Shown here one piece after another: positions 1 to 8,633 of a stretch of 64,000 bases of DNA (its first letter is position 1; each line of letters begins with the position of its first letter). Source of the stretch: JBMYTN01 sp049604415 (GTDB lineage Bacteria > Pseudomonadota > Alphaproteobacteria > Rhodospirillales > Rhodospirillaceae). A program made the position numbers and the translations under genes. A model generated the notes under the pieces. The model was given only the letters and a program-made list of their open reading frames with translations, was not told the origin of the DNA and searched no databases. The stretch covers positions 62,001-126,000 of the forward strand of contig JBMYTN010000002.1 in the NCBI GenBank assembly GCA_049604415.1, given 5' to 3'.

Positions 1-1203
1 GCTTTGCGGATCCATGTCCTCGGGCTGGGTCAAATTATAATGCACATTGCCATCACCCACATGGCCAAACGGGCAGGGCCGTAACCCCGGTAAAGCTGCG
101 GTAACGGCGTCATTGGCCCGGGCGATAAACTCAGGCACCCGGCTGACCGGGACCGAGACGTCATGCTTGATCGAAGCGCCCTCATGTTTTTGCGCTTCCG
201 GCAGCCCTTCCCGGATCCGCCAGAGACCATGGGCTTGGTCCAAGCTTTCGGCAATCACCGCATCAGCGATCAGTTCCGTTTCGAAGGCGGTTTCCAGAAT
301 GGTTTCAAAGACCGTGCGCAGGTCCGCATTTTCCCGGCTGGAGGACAGCTCGATCAGGGCATACCAGTCATGGGCGTCCTCCAGCGGATTGCGCACGCCA
401 TCCAGATGCTTTTCCGCGATCTCCATTCCGAACCGGCCGATCAACTCAAAGGCATCGACCAGATCTCCGGATTGACGTCGGGCCAGGGACAGCAGCTTAG
501 GGGCTGCCTCCAAATCGGAGAGGGCGCACAGCGCTGTTTGCTTTTCCTTGGCCTTCGGGAACAGTTTCAGAACCGCCCGGGTGATGATGCCCAATGTGCC
601 CTCGGAGCCGACAAAGAGATGCTTTAGCGCATAGCCGGTATTGTCCTTGCCCAGAGCTTTTAGGCCGTTCCAGATCTGGCCGTCGGGCAACACCACTTCC
701 AGGCCCAAGACCAAATCCCGGGTGTTGCCATAGCGCAAAACATTTACCCCTCCGGCATTGGAGGACAGATTGCCGCCGATTTGGCAGGTGCCCTCAGCAC
801 CCAAGGAGAGGGGGAACAGGCAATCGGCCTCATCGGCGGCTTTTTGCAGGTCCTGCAAGATACAGCCCGCCTCCACGGTCATGGTGTGTTCGACCGGGTC
901 AATGGCGAGGATTCGGTTCATCCGCCCAGTGGCCAGGATGACTTGGCCGGATGCGGAGACGGCTCCGCCCACAAGGCCCGTATTGCCGCCTTGGGGAACA
1001 ATGCTCACCCCTGCCGCGTGGCACAGCCGCACCACCTCGGCGCATTCCTCGGTGTTGGCCGGTCGGACCACCACGGTCGCTGCTCCCTGGAACAAGCCCC
1101 GTTCCTCGGCCAGATAGGGCGCAAGGTCGGTGGTTTCGGTCAGCAAGCCTTTGGGGCCAAGCAGGGTGGACAGCGCGTCCAGCAAAGTGCTGGGAACGGA
1201 CAT
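1..1203 (-). CDS. FAD-linked 2-hydroxyacid oxidase (GlcD/D-2-hydroxyglutarate dehydrogenase type), 3' end cut off
   Basis: The reading frame is open from the ATG at 1203 to the window edge and gives 401 residues. The N-terminal half carries the p-cresol methylhydroxylase/VAO-type FAD-binding motif PQGGNTGLVGG at residues 70-80. The conserved GHVGDGNVHYN motif of the FAD-oxidase C-terminal domain sits at about 380-390. Family members are usually 460-480 residues, so roughly the last 70 residues lie outside the window. It should oxidise a D-2-hydroxy acid (glycolate, D-lactate or D-2-hydroxyglutarate) to the 2-oxo acid and pass electrons on from FAD; the sequence does not settle the substrate. 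It lies 76 bp downstream of tsaC on the same strand. Confidence 0.9.
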   Translation of the reverse strand, partial: MSVPSTLLDALSTLLGPKGLLTETTDLAPYLAEERGLFQGAATVVVRPANTEECAEVVRLCHAAGVSIVPQGGNTGLVGGAVSASGQVILATGRMNRILAIDPVEHTMTVEAGCILQDLQKAADEADCLFPLSLGAEGTCQIGGNLSSNAGGVNVLRYGNTRDLVLGLEVVLPDGQIWNGLKALGKDNTGYALKHLFVGSEGTLGIITRAVLKLFPKAKEKQTALCALSDLEAAPKLLSLARRQSGDLVDAFELIGRFGMEIAEKHLDGVRNPLEDAHDWYALIELSSSRENADLRTVFETILETAFETELIADAVIAESLDQAHGLWRIREGLPEAQKHEGASIKHDVSVPVSRVPEFIARANDAVTAALPGLRPCPFGHVGDGNVHYNLTQPEDMDPQS

Positions 1204-1279
1204 GGGGCAAACCTCCAAATCGTGATCCCCCCATTTAAGGTATTTTTTGCCAAATCTGAACAGCGATTAGTCCAGTTGA

Positions 1280-2275
1280 CTAGTCTCGCGGTGCCGCAGC
1301 ACGGCGCAATCGGTCCAGAATAGCCAGGCCAATGCCGGTTTCCGGGATCGGGGCCACGGCAATGCCTTTTGGATCCTGAGCATCCAGAGCACGCAGGCTG
1401 GCGAACAAATTGGCCGCTGCCTCGACCAAATCGCCGGTGGGGGAGAGATCAAAATCTGCGGCTTCGGTACCGTCGAACCCGAGCAGGCACCAACCGGGCT
1501 CTGGAATTGCGACACAGTCCAGGCGGACCGGCGCGCGCGGCGCATAATGGGACAGCAGCCGTCCGGGCGAGCGCGGCGCGCTTGGGTCTTCCTGCTCGGC
1601 AAACGCCGGTTCATAGCCGAGAATTGGGGCCAGATCCTGCGGGGTGACACTGCCCGGGCGCAGCAGTTCCGCCTTCGCACCGCTCAGATCCAAAATCGTG
1701 CTTTCCAATCCCACCGCACAGGGGCCGCCATCCAAGATCCGGCAGGTCTCAGGCCCTAAGCTGTCGCGGACATGGTCCGGTCGGGTTGGGCTGACATCAC
1801 CGGATCGATTGGCGCTGGGGGCGGCCAAAGGACGGCCAACACGGTGCAACAGCGCTTGCGCCAGCCCGTGGTCGGGGCAACGCACGGCCACCGTGTCCAG
1901 ACCGGCGGAGACCAACAGGGACAGGTCTCGGCCCGCTGGACTCGAAGGCTTAGACAGCCTTGGTAGCACCAGCGTTAGGGCTCCGGGCCAGAACCGCTCG
2001 GCAAGAGCTGCGGCACGGTCATCCCACGCCACCCAGCGCCCGGCCTCATCTGGGTTCGGGCAATGGATAATCAGAGGGTTAAATCGGGGGCGTCCCTTGG
2101 CGGCAAAGATCGCGGCAACGGCATGCTCATTGGTGGCATCCGCGCCCAGGCCGTAGACGGTCTCTGTGGGGAAGGCCACCAGCTTGCCATCCAGCAGATC
2201 TTGGGCGGCAAGATCCAAGGTCTGGTCAGTCTTCGAAATTGCCACGGCGGCCGATTTGAACATCGCGGTGGACAA
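1280..2275 (-). CDS. tsaC: Threonylcarbamoyl-AMP synthase (TsaC/Sua5)
   Basis: 331 residues. Makes threonylcarbamoyl-AMP from threonine, bicarbonate and ATP, the first step of t6A37 modification of ANN-decoding tRNAs in the cytoplasm. The YrdC fold is clear: FPTETVYGLGADA at residues 35-47 and the nucleotide-binding KGRPRFNPLIIH at 60-71. A C-terminal extension from about 215 corresponds to the Sua5 domain, so this is the long Sua5 form rather than short TsaC. The start chosen overlaps the end of rodA by 50 bp; an internal ATG at 2263 is an equally possible start, since family homology only begins around residue 20. The overlap suggests co-transcription with the cell-wall operon. Confidence 0.93.
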   Translation of the reverse strand: MSTAMFKSAAVAISKTDQTLDLAAQDLLDGKLVAFPTETVYGLGADATNEHAVAAIFAAKGRPRFNPLIIHCPNPDEAGRWVAWDDRAAALAERFWPGALTLVLPRLSKPSSPAGRDLSLLVSAGLDTVAVRCPDHGLAQALLHRVGRPLAAPSANRSGDVSPTRPDHVRDSLGPETCRILDGGPCAVGLESTILDLSGAKAELLRPGSVTPQDLAPILGYEPAFAEQEDPSAPRSPGRLLSHYAPRAPVRLDCVAIPEPGWCLLGFDGTEAADFDLSPTGDLVEAAANLFASLRALDAQDPKGIAVAPIPETGIGLAILDRLRRAAAPRD

Positions 2276-3389
2276 AGACGCTCATCAATAGGCCGAAGCC
2301 GATCATCTGGGTCAGCATGGCCGTGCCACCATAGGAGATCAGGGGCAGCGGAACGCCGACCACCGGGATCAAGCCCATGACCATGGCGATGTTGATGAAC
2401 ACATAGAGGAAGAACGTGACCGTCACCCCCATGGCCACATAGCGGCCAAATTGATGGCGGCAGCGGAAGGTGATGGCAAAGCCGTAAATCAGGATCACCA
2501 CATAGAGCGCAATCAGGGTCAGCCCGCCGATCATGCCGAACTCTTCCGCCAGCATGGTGAAAATAAAGTCGGTCTGTTTTTCCGGCAGGAAGTTCAAATG
2601 CGCCTGGGTCCCGGCACCAAAGCCTTTGCCGAACATGCCGCCCGAGCCCAAGGCGATCTTGGACTGCAAAATATGATAACCCGCGCCCAAGGGGTCACGC
2701 TCCGGGTTCAGGAAGGTCAGCACCCGCTGCTTCTGGTAGTCATGCAAAAACTGCCAAGCGACCGGGATGGCCCCCAGCCCGGCAACAATCACCAAAGCGA
2801 ATTTCCACAGCCGCACCCCGGCCAGGAATAGGATTGCGGCGGATCCGGCCACCAGCATCAGGGTGGTGCCCAAATCCGGCTGGCGCAGCACCAGAACGCT
2901 GGGCAGGGCGACCAGCACCAAGGGAGGCACCAGGAAGGTAATACGCCTGACATCGTCCAGATCCGCGCCATGGAAATAGCGCGCCAAGGTCAGCACCAGG
3001 GCGATTTTCATCAGCTCGGAGGGTTGGAGCTGGATGACCTTTAAGTCGATCCAACGCTGCGCGCCCATGCCGATGGTGCCTTTGACCTCCACGGCGATCA
3101 GCAACACCATGGTCAGGACGTAGAACACATAGGCATATTTCATCCAGACCCGGATGTCGGTCAGCGCAATGGCCAACAGCACCAGCATCAAGACGCCAAA
3201 GCGGGTCATTTGCCGCACGGCCCAAGGGTCCAGCGAGCCATTGGCCGCCGAATAAAGCATGATAAAGCCGATGCTCGCGGTCAGGCTGACCACCAGCAAA
3301 AACAGCCAAGCCACCCCCCACAGCTTCTCGCCGAGGGTCATCTCGCCCCGCCGCAGCCGGGCGGCGATGAATTCATTGCCAATCAGCAT
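2226..3389 (-). CDS. rodA: Peptidoglycan glycosyltransferase RodA (SEDS family)
   Basis: 387-residue polytopic inner-membrane protein with about ten hydrophobic segments. RodA polymerises lipid II into glycan strands during side-wall elongation, working with PBP2 and MreBCD. The SEDS signature is visible near the C terminus (residues around GVPLPLISYGGTAML), together with the QPSELMKIALVL segment near residue 120. The length is normal for RodA. Its ATG overlaps the stop of the PBP2 gene by one base (TGATG), indicating translational coupling, and the order mreB-mreC-mreD-mrdA-rodA is the conserved proteobacterial elongasome operon. FtsW is the alternative SEDS protein, but the context settles on RodA. 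Confidence 0.96.
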   Translation of the reverse strand: MLIGNEFIAARLRRGEMTLGEKLWGVAWLFLLVVSLTASIGFIMLYSAANGSLDPWAVRQMTRFGVLMLVLLAIALTDIRVWMKYAYVFYVLTMVLLIAVEVKGTIGMGAQRWIDLKVIQLQPSELMKIALVLTLARYFHGADLDDVRRITFLVPPLVLVALPSVLVLRQPDLGTTLMLVAGSAAILFLAGVRLWKFALVIVAGLGAIPVAWQFLHDYQKQRVLTFLNPERDPLGAGYHILQSKIALGSGGMFGKGFGAGTQAHLNFLPEKQTDFIFTMLAEEFGMIGGLTLIALYVVILIYGFAITFRCRHQFGRYVAMGVTVTFFLYVFINIAMVMGLIPVVGVPLPLISYGGTAMLTQMIGFGLLMSVFVHRDVQIGRRGNFED

Positions 3390-5494
3390 CAGCGGTTGCC
3401 CCCCGTGCTGATGGGCGTTGCGCCGGACAGAGACTCACCCGAGGCCAAGCGTGGCTCGGGACCCGGTTCGACCGGAGGGTTCGGAGCGGGGGCTTGGGGT
3501 CTGTTGCCAGGAGCCGGGGTGTTTGGCCCGCCGGGCCCTCCCTCTGGGGCCTCGTCCGGGGCCCCAGGTCCCTCATTGGGATTGCCGACCAGAGGGGTAC
3601 CGGCGGGATGCACCCCTGAGGGATCCAGACGCAGGGTTTCGGCCATAATGTCTGAAGCGATCGGGGCCGCCGCTTTTGACCCACCGCCACCATGCTCCAC
3701 CACCACCGCCACCGCATAGCGCGGCGCATCATGGGGCGCATAGCCCACGAACAAAGCGTGATTGCGGTGCTCCCAGGGCAGGTCGTCTTGGGAGCGAATG
3801 CCCATTTCGCGCTCGCGCATGGTGATGCGCCGGACCTGGGTTGTGCCGGTTTTCCCGGCCATTTGCCCCAACTCTTCGGGCAGGGCGGACCGCCTTGCGG
3901 TGCCGCGCGGGCCATTGACCACCTCCCACATGCCCTGCTTGGCCATATCGAGGGCCGGTTTGGACACCCCCAGGGAGGGGGGCGGTTCGCTCGGCAAGGT
4001 CTCGCCCGTTTCAGTGCCCTCTTCCGGTGGGGCCTTGAGATTGCGCGACAAAACCGGCTTAACGGCCAAACCGCCATTGGCAATGCGCGAGGTCATCACC
4101 GCCAATTGCAGCGGGGTCGAGAGCACATAACCCTGACCAATGCCCGCCACCAGGGTCTCGCCCTGGTGCCAAGGTTGGCCCAAGGTGGCGGTTTTCCAAG
4201 CCCGCGATGGCATCAAACCGGGTTTTTCGCCGGTCAAGCCAACATCCAAAAAGGTGCCGACGCCAAACTTTTTCGCCATATCGGCAATGCGGTCGATGCC
4301 CAGGCGTCGGGCAATCTCATAGAAATAGACGTCGCAGGATTGGGCAATGGCCTGGGTCATATCCATCGCGCCATGGCCACCCCGTTTCCAGCAGTGGAAG
4401 CGGTGGCCGCCCAACTCCATATGGCCGGGGCAAAACACGGTCTGGTTCGGCTTGATCAGACCGGCTTCTTGGGCCGCCATGGACACCAGCATCTTAAAGG
4501 TCGACCCCGGGGAATATTGCCCGGCCACGCTTTTGTTGATCAGTGGCGAGCGTGGGTTTTCCACCAAAGTGCGCCATTCCTCGGAGGTCAATCCCCGGGT
4601 AAACGCATTGGGGTCAAAGGCAGGCATGGAGGCCATGGCGAGAATGTCGCCGGTATGGACATCCATCACCACCGCACTGGCGCTTTCCTCGCCCAACCGC
4701 CGGGCAGCATAGGACTGCAGACGCTTGTCGATGGTCAGCGCGACCTCGGCCCCGGCCTGGGCTTCATCGGTGGTTTGCTCCGCCATCACCCGACCCAGGG
4801 CATTAACCTCTACCCGACTGGTGCCGCCCCGACCCCGCAGGGCCAAATCATAGACCCGCTCCACCCCTTGCTTGCCGATGCGAAAACCGGGCAACTCCAA
4901 CAGAGGGTCCCCGGTCAGCTCCTCTTCCGAGACACTGGCGACATATCCCAGCAAATGGGCCGCCACATCGCCCAGGGGGTAAAACCGGGTCAGGCCTTCA
5001 TCAATGGCAATGCCGGGCAGGTCGGGCTTGTTGATCTGGATCCGGACCATATCCTCCCAGGACAGGTTTTCCCGGATCGTTACCGGGACAAAACCCCGGC
5101 GGCGCTTGAGTTCACGGGCCACCTTTTGCCGTTCGCTGTCGGTCAGGGGCAGGATCTGACCCAGGGCATCTAAGGTCGAAACAATGGCCTTTTCCCGCTC
5201 CGCCGTGGTGCGGAACCGGCTGAGAATGTCTTCGCCAATCACATTGACCCGAAAATTCTGGCTGTTGACCGCCAGAGGTTCCCCGAAGCGATCGACGATC
5301 CGGCCCCGGGGTGGGGGCAGCAGGCGCATATTGAACTGGTTTTCCTCGGACATCCGCACATAGCGGTCCGATTCCACCACCTGCAAATAATACATCCGGC
5401 CCACCAAGGCACCGATCAAAGACAACTTCATGCCGCCAAGCACGACGGCCCGGCGGGTAAAGGTCTTGGATCGATCTCCATCTCTGGGGGCCAT
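3389..5494 (-). CDS. mrdA: Penicillin-binding protein 2, elongasome transpeptidase
   Basis: 701 residues. Class B PBP that cross-links peptidoglycan during rod elongation in partnership with RodA. One N-terminal transmembrane anchor (about residues 17-34) is followed by the PBP dimerisation domain and the transpeptidase domain. Active-site motifs are present: nucleophile S331 in STFK (331-334), SCD at 386-388 in the position of the SxN motif, and KTG at 548-550. A Cys/His cluster at 355-368 may correspond to the zinc site described in some PBP2 proteins. From about residue 620 the protein has a Pro/Gly-rich, low-complexity tail of some 80 residues, beyond the usual PBP2 end. It overlaps rodA by 1 bp and starts 5 bp after mreD. 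Confidence 0.96.
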   Translation of the reverse strand: MAPRDGDRSKTFTRRAVVLGGMKLSLIGALVGRMYYLQVVESDRYVRMSEENQFNMRLLPPPRGRIVDRFGEPLAVNSQNFRVNVIGEDILSRFRTTAEREKAIVSTLDALGQILPLTDSERQKVARELKRRRGFVPVTIRENLSWEDMVRIQINKPDLPGIAIDEGLTRFYPLGDVAAHLLGYVASVSEEELTGDPLLELPGFRIGKQGVERVYDLALRGRGGTSRVEVNALGRVMAEQTTDEAQAGAEVALTIDKRLQSYAARRLGEESASAVVMDVHTGDILAMASMPAFDPNAFTRGLTSEEWRTLVENPRSPLINKSVAGQYSPGSTFKMLVSMAAQEAGLIKPNQTVFCPGHMELGGHRFHCWKRGGHGAMDMTQAIAQSCDVYFYEIARRLGIDRIADMAKKFGVGTFLDVGLTGEKPGLMPSRAWKTATLGQPWHQGETLVAGIGQGYVLSTPLQLAVMTSRIANGGLAVKPVLSRNLKAPPEEGTETGETLPSEPPPSLGVSKPALDMAKQGMWEVVNGPRGTARRSALPEELGQMAGKTGTTQVRRITMREREMGIRSQDDLPWEHRNHALFVGYAPHDAPRYAVAVVVEHGGGGSKAAAPIASDIMAETLRLDPSGVHPAGTPLVGNPNEGPGAPDEAPEGGPGGPNTPAPGNRPQAPAPNPPVEPGPEPRLASGESLSGATPISTGGNR

Positions 5495-5499
5495 GCGCT

Positions 5500-6015
5500 C
5501 TAGCTTTCCCGGAAGAACAAGATGTGGACGCGCCCGAACAGCCAGGCGAACAGAGGGTAGACCGCGACGGTGAAGATCACGCTGAACAGCTCGGACGATC
5601 CGTCAACCACGGTGCCATAATAGAGGCAGACGCAGATCCACCGGACAAAGCCAATCCCCATGGCGACCAGGGAAAAGGCCCACCACGTGACCATGAAGGG
5701 CTTGCCCAGGAAAAACTTTTGCTGGGTGAACACGGTCATGCGCGCCAGCAGCAATGCCAGAGCACCGACGCCCAAAGGTGCGCCAGTCAGGCTGTCCTGC
5801 ACCAGGCCCAAAAAGAACGCCGAGCCATAGCCCATGGCATCGGGCTCGGTCACAGCCCAAAAGTAAACGCTGATCAGAGCGATCATCGGGGCGATATGGA
5901 CAAAGCCGGGCAAATGGGTCGGGGCGACACTCATCAACAACAGAACCGTCGTCAGGCCGACGGGCACAAACCCCCGGGCAAAGCCCTCGATGCGTGTTCC
6001 TAGGGTCGGCCGCAT
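5500..6015 (-). CDS. mreD: Rod shape-determining protein MreD
   Basis: 171-residue small inner-membrane protein with about five hydrophobic segments, typical of MreD, which joins MreC to the MreB-PBP2-RodA elongation machinery. Sequence conservation in this family is low. The assignment rests on length, topology, the PDAMGYGSAFFLGLVQDSL segment typical of MreD loops, and position between mreC (3-bp gap) and mrdA (5-bp gap). No separate promoter space exists, so it must be co-transcribed. Confidence 0.93.
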   Translation of the reverse strand: MRPTLGTRIEGFARGFVPVGLTTVLLLMSVAPTHLPGFVHIAPMIALISVYFWAVTEPDAMGYGSAFFLGLVQDSLTGAPLGVGALALLLARMTVFTQQKFFLGKPFMVTWWAFSLVAMGIGFVRWICVCLYYGTVVDGSSELFSVIFTVAVYPLFAWLFGRVHILFFRES

Positions 6016-6018
6016 GAC

Positions 6019-6891
6019 CTAGTCCAACCCGGTCAAGGTGGTCGGTTCACTTAAGATGCCATCAGTGCGGAAATCCACCAGTCGCACGACTTCCAGCCGC
6101 TCCTGCTCGACAAACAGCTGGACCCGGATGCCATTTTTCTCATCCACACTGGCAACCACGCCAATGGGGACGCCCTCCGGAAACACCCGGGCATCGCCGG
6201 AGGTCACAATGCGATCGCCCGGGACCAGGGCCACCTTGTTGCGCATGAAGCGCAGTTGGGGTCGATCGCCATTGTCGCCCATGAGAATGGCTTTGACGCC
6301 GGAGCCCTCAATCAGCACCGGCACCCGGCTGTTAATATCGTTGAGCAGCAACACCCGGGAGGCGGTTCGACCGGTTTCAGCAATCAGCCCCACCAAGCCA
6401 TCGCCGGAGATCACGGCTTGGCCTTTGACCACATTGTTTTGGGTTCCGGCCATCACCAGCAGGGAACGGGCAAAGGTGCCCCCCGCATCGGCCACCACCT
6501 TGGCAGAAATGAAGGAGGGCTGCGGGTCCGGCACATAGTTCAATAGCCCACGCAGGGCCTCGTTTTCGGACTCCAGCTGCCGGGCCACCGCTTGCCAGCG
6601 CAACAGCCGGGTGTTCTCGGTCAGCAGGCGGGCGTTTTCCTCCCGGATCGCCGTGAGCTCGCGGAAATTATCAAACACCGCCGCCACACTTTTGGCAGGC
6701 TCGCTGAGCAGCCCCAACACCGGTGCGACGGCGTCGGTGATCTGCACGCGGATCCGTTCGACCAGAACCGTGTCCGCCTTGCCCAGCATCATCAGGCCAA
6801 AGGAGGCCGCAACAAGCACGACAAAGGCAAATTTCTGCAGAAAGAACCTAAGGCTGGAGAAGCGCGCGGAGGGTCCGGCCTGTTGCTTCAC
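6019..6891 (-). CDS. mreC: Rod shape-determining protein MreC
   Basis: 290 residues, bitopic: a cytoplasmic N terminus, one transmembrane segment (about residues 15-37), a coiled-coil stretch (about 70-110, rich in E/N/L around REENARLLTENTRLLRW) and a periplasmic beta-rich MreC domain. It scaffolds PBP2 and other wall synthases in the periplasm. The start is GTG at 6889-6891, supported by a GGGAG ribosome-binding site about nine bases upstream. It is separated from mreB by 241 bp, so either read-through from mreB or a separate promoter in that gap drives mreCD-mrdA-rodA. Confidence 0.96.
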   Translation of the reverse strand: MKQQAGPSARFSSLRFFLQKFAFVVLVAASFGLMMLGKADTVLVERIRVQITDAVAPVLGLLSEPAKSVAAVFDNFRELTAIREENARLLTENTRLLRWQAVARQLESENEALRGLLNYVPDPQPSFISAKVVADAGGTFARSLLVMAGTQNNVVKGQAVISGDGLVGLIAETGRTASRVLLLNDINSRVPVLIEGSGVKAILMGDNGDRPQLRFMRNKVALVPGDRIVTSGDARVFPEGVPIGVVASVDEKNGIRVQLFVEQERLEVVRLVDFRTDGILSEPTTLTGLD

Positions 6892-7132
6892 GATCCCCGT
6901 CTCCCTTTAAGGTGAGAGCGTGTGAACGAAACTGGAACGGCGGTCCATTCCATCAAATGTCTGGTCTCCAGGATTAGGCACATCATTGAATCACGCCAAC
7001 GGGCAAAAAGATAGAACTAACGGGCCTCTGCCAACGGATTTTGATCCGATGCCGCAGCCGCTGGCCAGCGCATAGACCTATGGCTAGGCGCTCTCAGTCC
7101 AAAAAAATGAAACGCAACGCTCTGAAGGGGTC
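6892..7132 (-). other. mreB-mreC intergenic region (241 bp)
   Basis: Non-coding on both strands. On the transcribed (minus) strand, a run of seven T lies about 25 bases after the mreB stop (plus-strand A run near 7104-7110), without a convincing GC hairpin directly before it. Partial termination or mRNA processing between mreB and mreC is therefore possible but not demonstrated. The mreC ribosome-binding site (GGGAG) lies at its downstream end. No promoter could be called with confidence. Confidence 0.4.
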
Positions 7133-8173
7133 TTAAATCACCGAGGTCAGCACATTGCGCAGCTTTTTGGTTTCCTCCAGCGCCCGACCGGTGCCCAGCG
7201 CAACGCAGGACAAGGGGTCATCGGCAATAGACACCGGCAGTCCGGTGGAAACCCGCAGCACATAATCCAAATTGGTCAGCAGCGCGCCGCCGCCGGTCAG
7301 GAAAATCCCCTTATCGACGATATCGGCGGCCAGTTCCGGCGCGGTGTGCTCCAGGGCCACCTTCACCGCTTCAATGATGGCGCTGACCGGCTCGGCCAGG
7401 CTTTCTGCGATCTGGGCTTCGCCGATCACCAGCTCCTTGGGGACGCCATTCATCAAATCGCGGCCCTTGATCTCCATGGTCCGGTTCAGACCGTCTTCCG
7501 GTGGACAGGCGCAGCCGATTTCTTTTTTGATCCGTTCCGCTGAGCCTTCGCCGACCAGCAGATTATGGTTGCGCCGGATATAGGCGATGATGGCTTCATC
7601 CATTTTATCGCCGCCCACCCGGACTGAGCGGGCATAGACGATGCCGCCCAGGGACAGCACGGCGACCTCGGTGGTGCCACCACCGATATCGACCACCATG
7701 GAGCCGGTGGGCTCGGTGACCGGCAGACCGGCCCCAATGGCTGCTGCCATCGGCTCTTCAATCAAGAACACCCGGCGCGCGCCTGCGGCCTCAGCGGATT
7801 CCTGAATTGCCCGGCGTTCCACCGCCGTGGAGCCGGAAGGAACGCAGATAATAACCATGGGGCTGGCGAAGCTACGCCGATTGTGCACTTTGCGGATAAA
7901 GTGCTTGATCATTTCTTCGGCGACTTCGAAGTCGGCGATCACACCGTCACGCAAAGGCCGAATGGCCTGAATGTTTCCCGGGGTCCGGCCCAGCATCTGC
8001 TTGGCTTCATCGCCAACCGCAAGAACCTGTTTCTTGCCTTTGACGTCGGCGATGGCGACCACAGAAGGCTCATTGAGGACGATGCCCCGACCCTTCACGT
8101 AAACCAGCGTATTCGCTGTACCGAGGTCGATGGCCATATCGGCTGACAACCACCCGGTCATTCTGGAAAACAT
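7133..8173 (-). CDS. mreB: Rod shape-determining protein MreB (bacterial actin)
   Basis: 346 residues, the normal MreB length. An ATP-binding actin-fold protein that polymerises on the inner membrane and orients side-wall synthesis. Actin-superfamily motifs are visible: the phosphate-1 loop with DLGTANTLVYVKG near residue 16, the phosphate-2 loop VVDIGGGTTEVAV near 165, and the adenosine motif LTGGGALL near 292. The start ATG is preceded by a GAGGG ribosome-binding site. It is the first gene of the elongasome cluster and has a 460-bp upstream region shared with the ilvC terminator. Confidence 0.98.
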   Translation of the reverse strand: MFSRMTGWLSADMAIDLGTANTLVYVKGRGIVLNEPSVVAIADVKGKKQVLAVGDEAKQMLGRTPGNIQAIRPLRDGVIADFEVAEEMIKHFIRKVHNRRSFASPMVIICVPSGSTAVERRAIQESAEAAGARRVFLIEEPMAAAIGAGLPVTEPTGSMVVDIGGGTTEVAVLSLGGIVYARSVRVGGDKMDEAIIAYIRRNHNLLVGEGSAERIKKEIGCACPPEDGLNRTMEIKGRDLMNGVPKELVIGEAQIAESLAEPVSAIIEAVKVALEHTAPELAADIVDKGIFLTGGGALLTNLDYVLRVSTGLPVSIADDPLSCVALGTGRALEETKKLRNVLTSVI

Positions 8174-8360
8174 CGACCCTCACTCATTCAGTTAGCGTAC
8201 CACTGGTCGCGTCGTGGCAGGATCCACGGCGCAAATACGTCCCGCATCACCATCCCGACTCAAGGGCGACTCCTAAGGAATCCCATTTGTCGGGGGTATT
8301 CGGTCTCTCAGCCACAATATATCGGAAAATCGATATGAAGGACAGGTCGGCGGGAACCCC

Positions 8361-8389
8361 ATCAAGGCGATAACGGCATCAAATGTCAA
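8361..8389 (-). promoter_or_regulatory. Candidate mreB promoter
   Basis: On the minus strand a perfect TTGACA (plus-strand 8384-8389) is followed after 17 bases by CTTGAT (8361-8366), a weak three-of-six -10 match. It lies about 190 bp upstream of the mreB start. The good -35 and correct spacing support it; the poor -10 and absence of experimental data keep confidence low. Confidence 0.3.
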
Positions 8390-8562
8390 CGCCCAACTCT
8401 AGGGTCATTTCCTGCCAAGGGCTTTGCTAGGAACCGTAGAGATTGTGCAGAGTCGCCGCCAACCGCCAACCCGTTGGAATGGGGCACTTTCCTGGGGCTT
8501 CAAACCGGTTCGATCCAGGGCTGCAACCACCCCAGCCATTTGGCTCTTAGGCCAACAAGCAA

Positions 8563-8588
8563 CGGTCGGAACCCGGTGGTCCCGACCG
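8563..8588 (-). terminator. Candidate terminator of the ilv transcript
   Basis: Seven-base-pair arms (8563-8569 with 8582-8588) continue after one mismatch for three more pairs around a four-base loop, 45-70 bases after the ilvC stop. The downstream minus-strand sequence is moderately T-rich but has no clean T run, so it may be a weak or Rho-assisted terminator. Confidence 0.35.
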
Positions 8589-8633
8589 TGCTGAATAGCT
8601 GATCAATCGAGTCGGTAAACCAAACCCGACCGA

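Larger units (their letters stand above)
8174..8633. other. Intergenic region between ilvC and mreB (460 bp)
   Basis: No supported gene on either strand. Reading on the minus strand it should hold the end of the ilv transcript and the mreB promoter. I see a hairpin at 8563-8588, a second imperfect stem just after the ilvC stop, and a candidate sigma-70 promoter near 8361-8389. An AT-rich patch lies around 8317-8340. The rest shows nothing recognisable. At 460 bp it is the longest gene-free stretch in the window. Confidence 0.6.

Noticed and set aside
3692..5173. 493-codon open frame on the plus strand
   Set aside because: Antisense to the PBP2 gene, which has all catalytic motifs; composition is that of a frame shadow.
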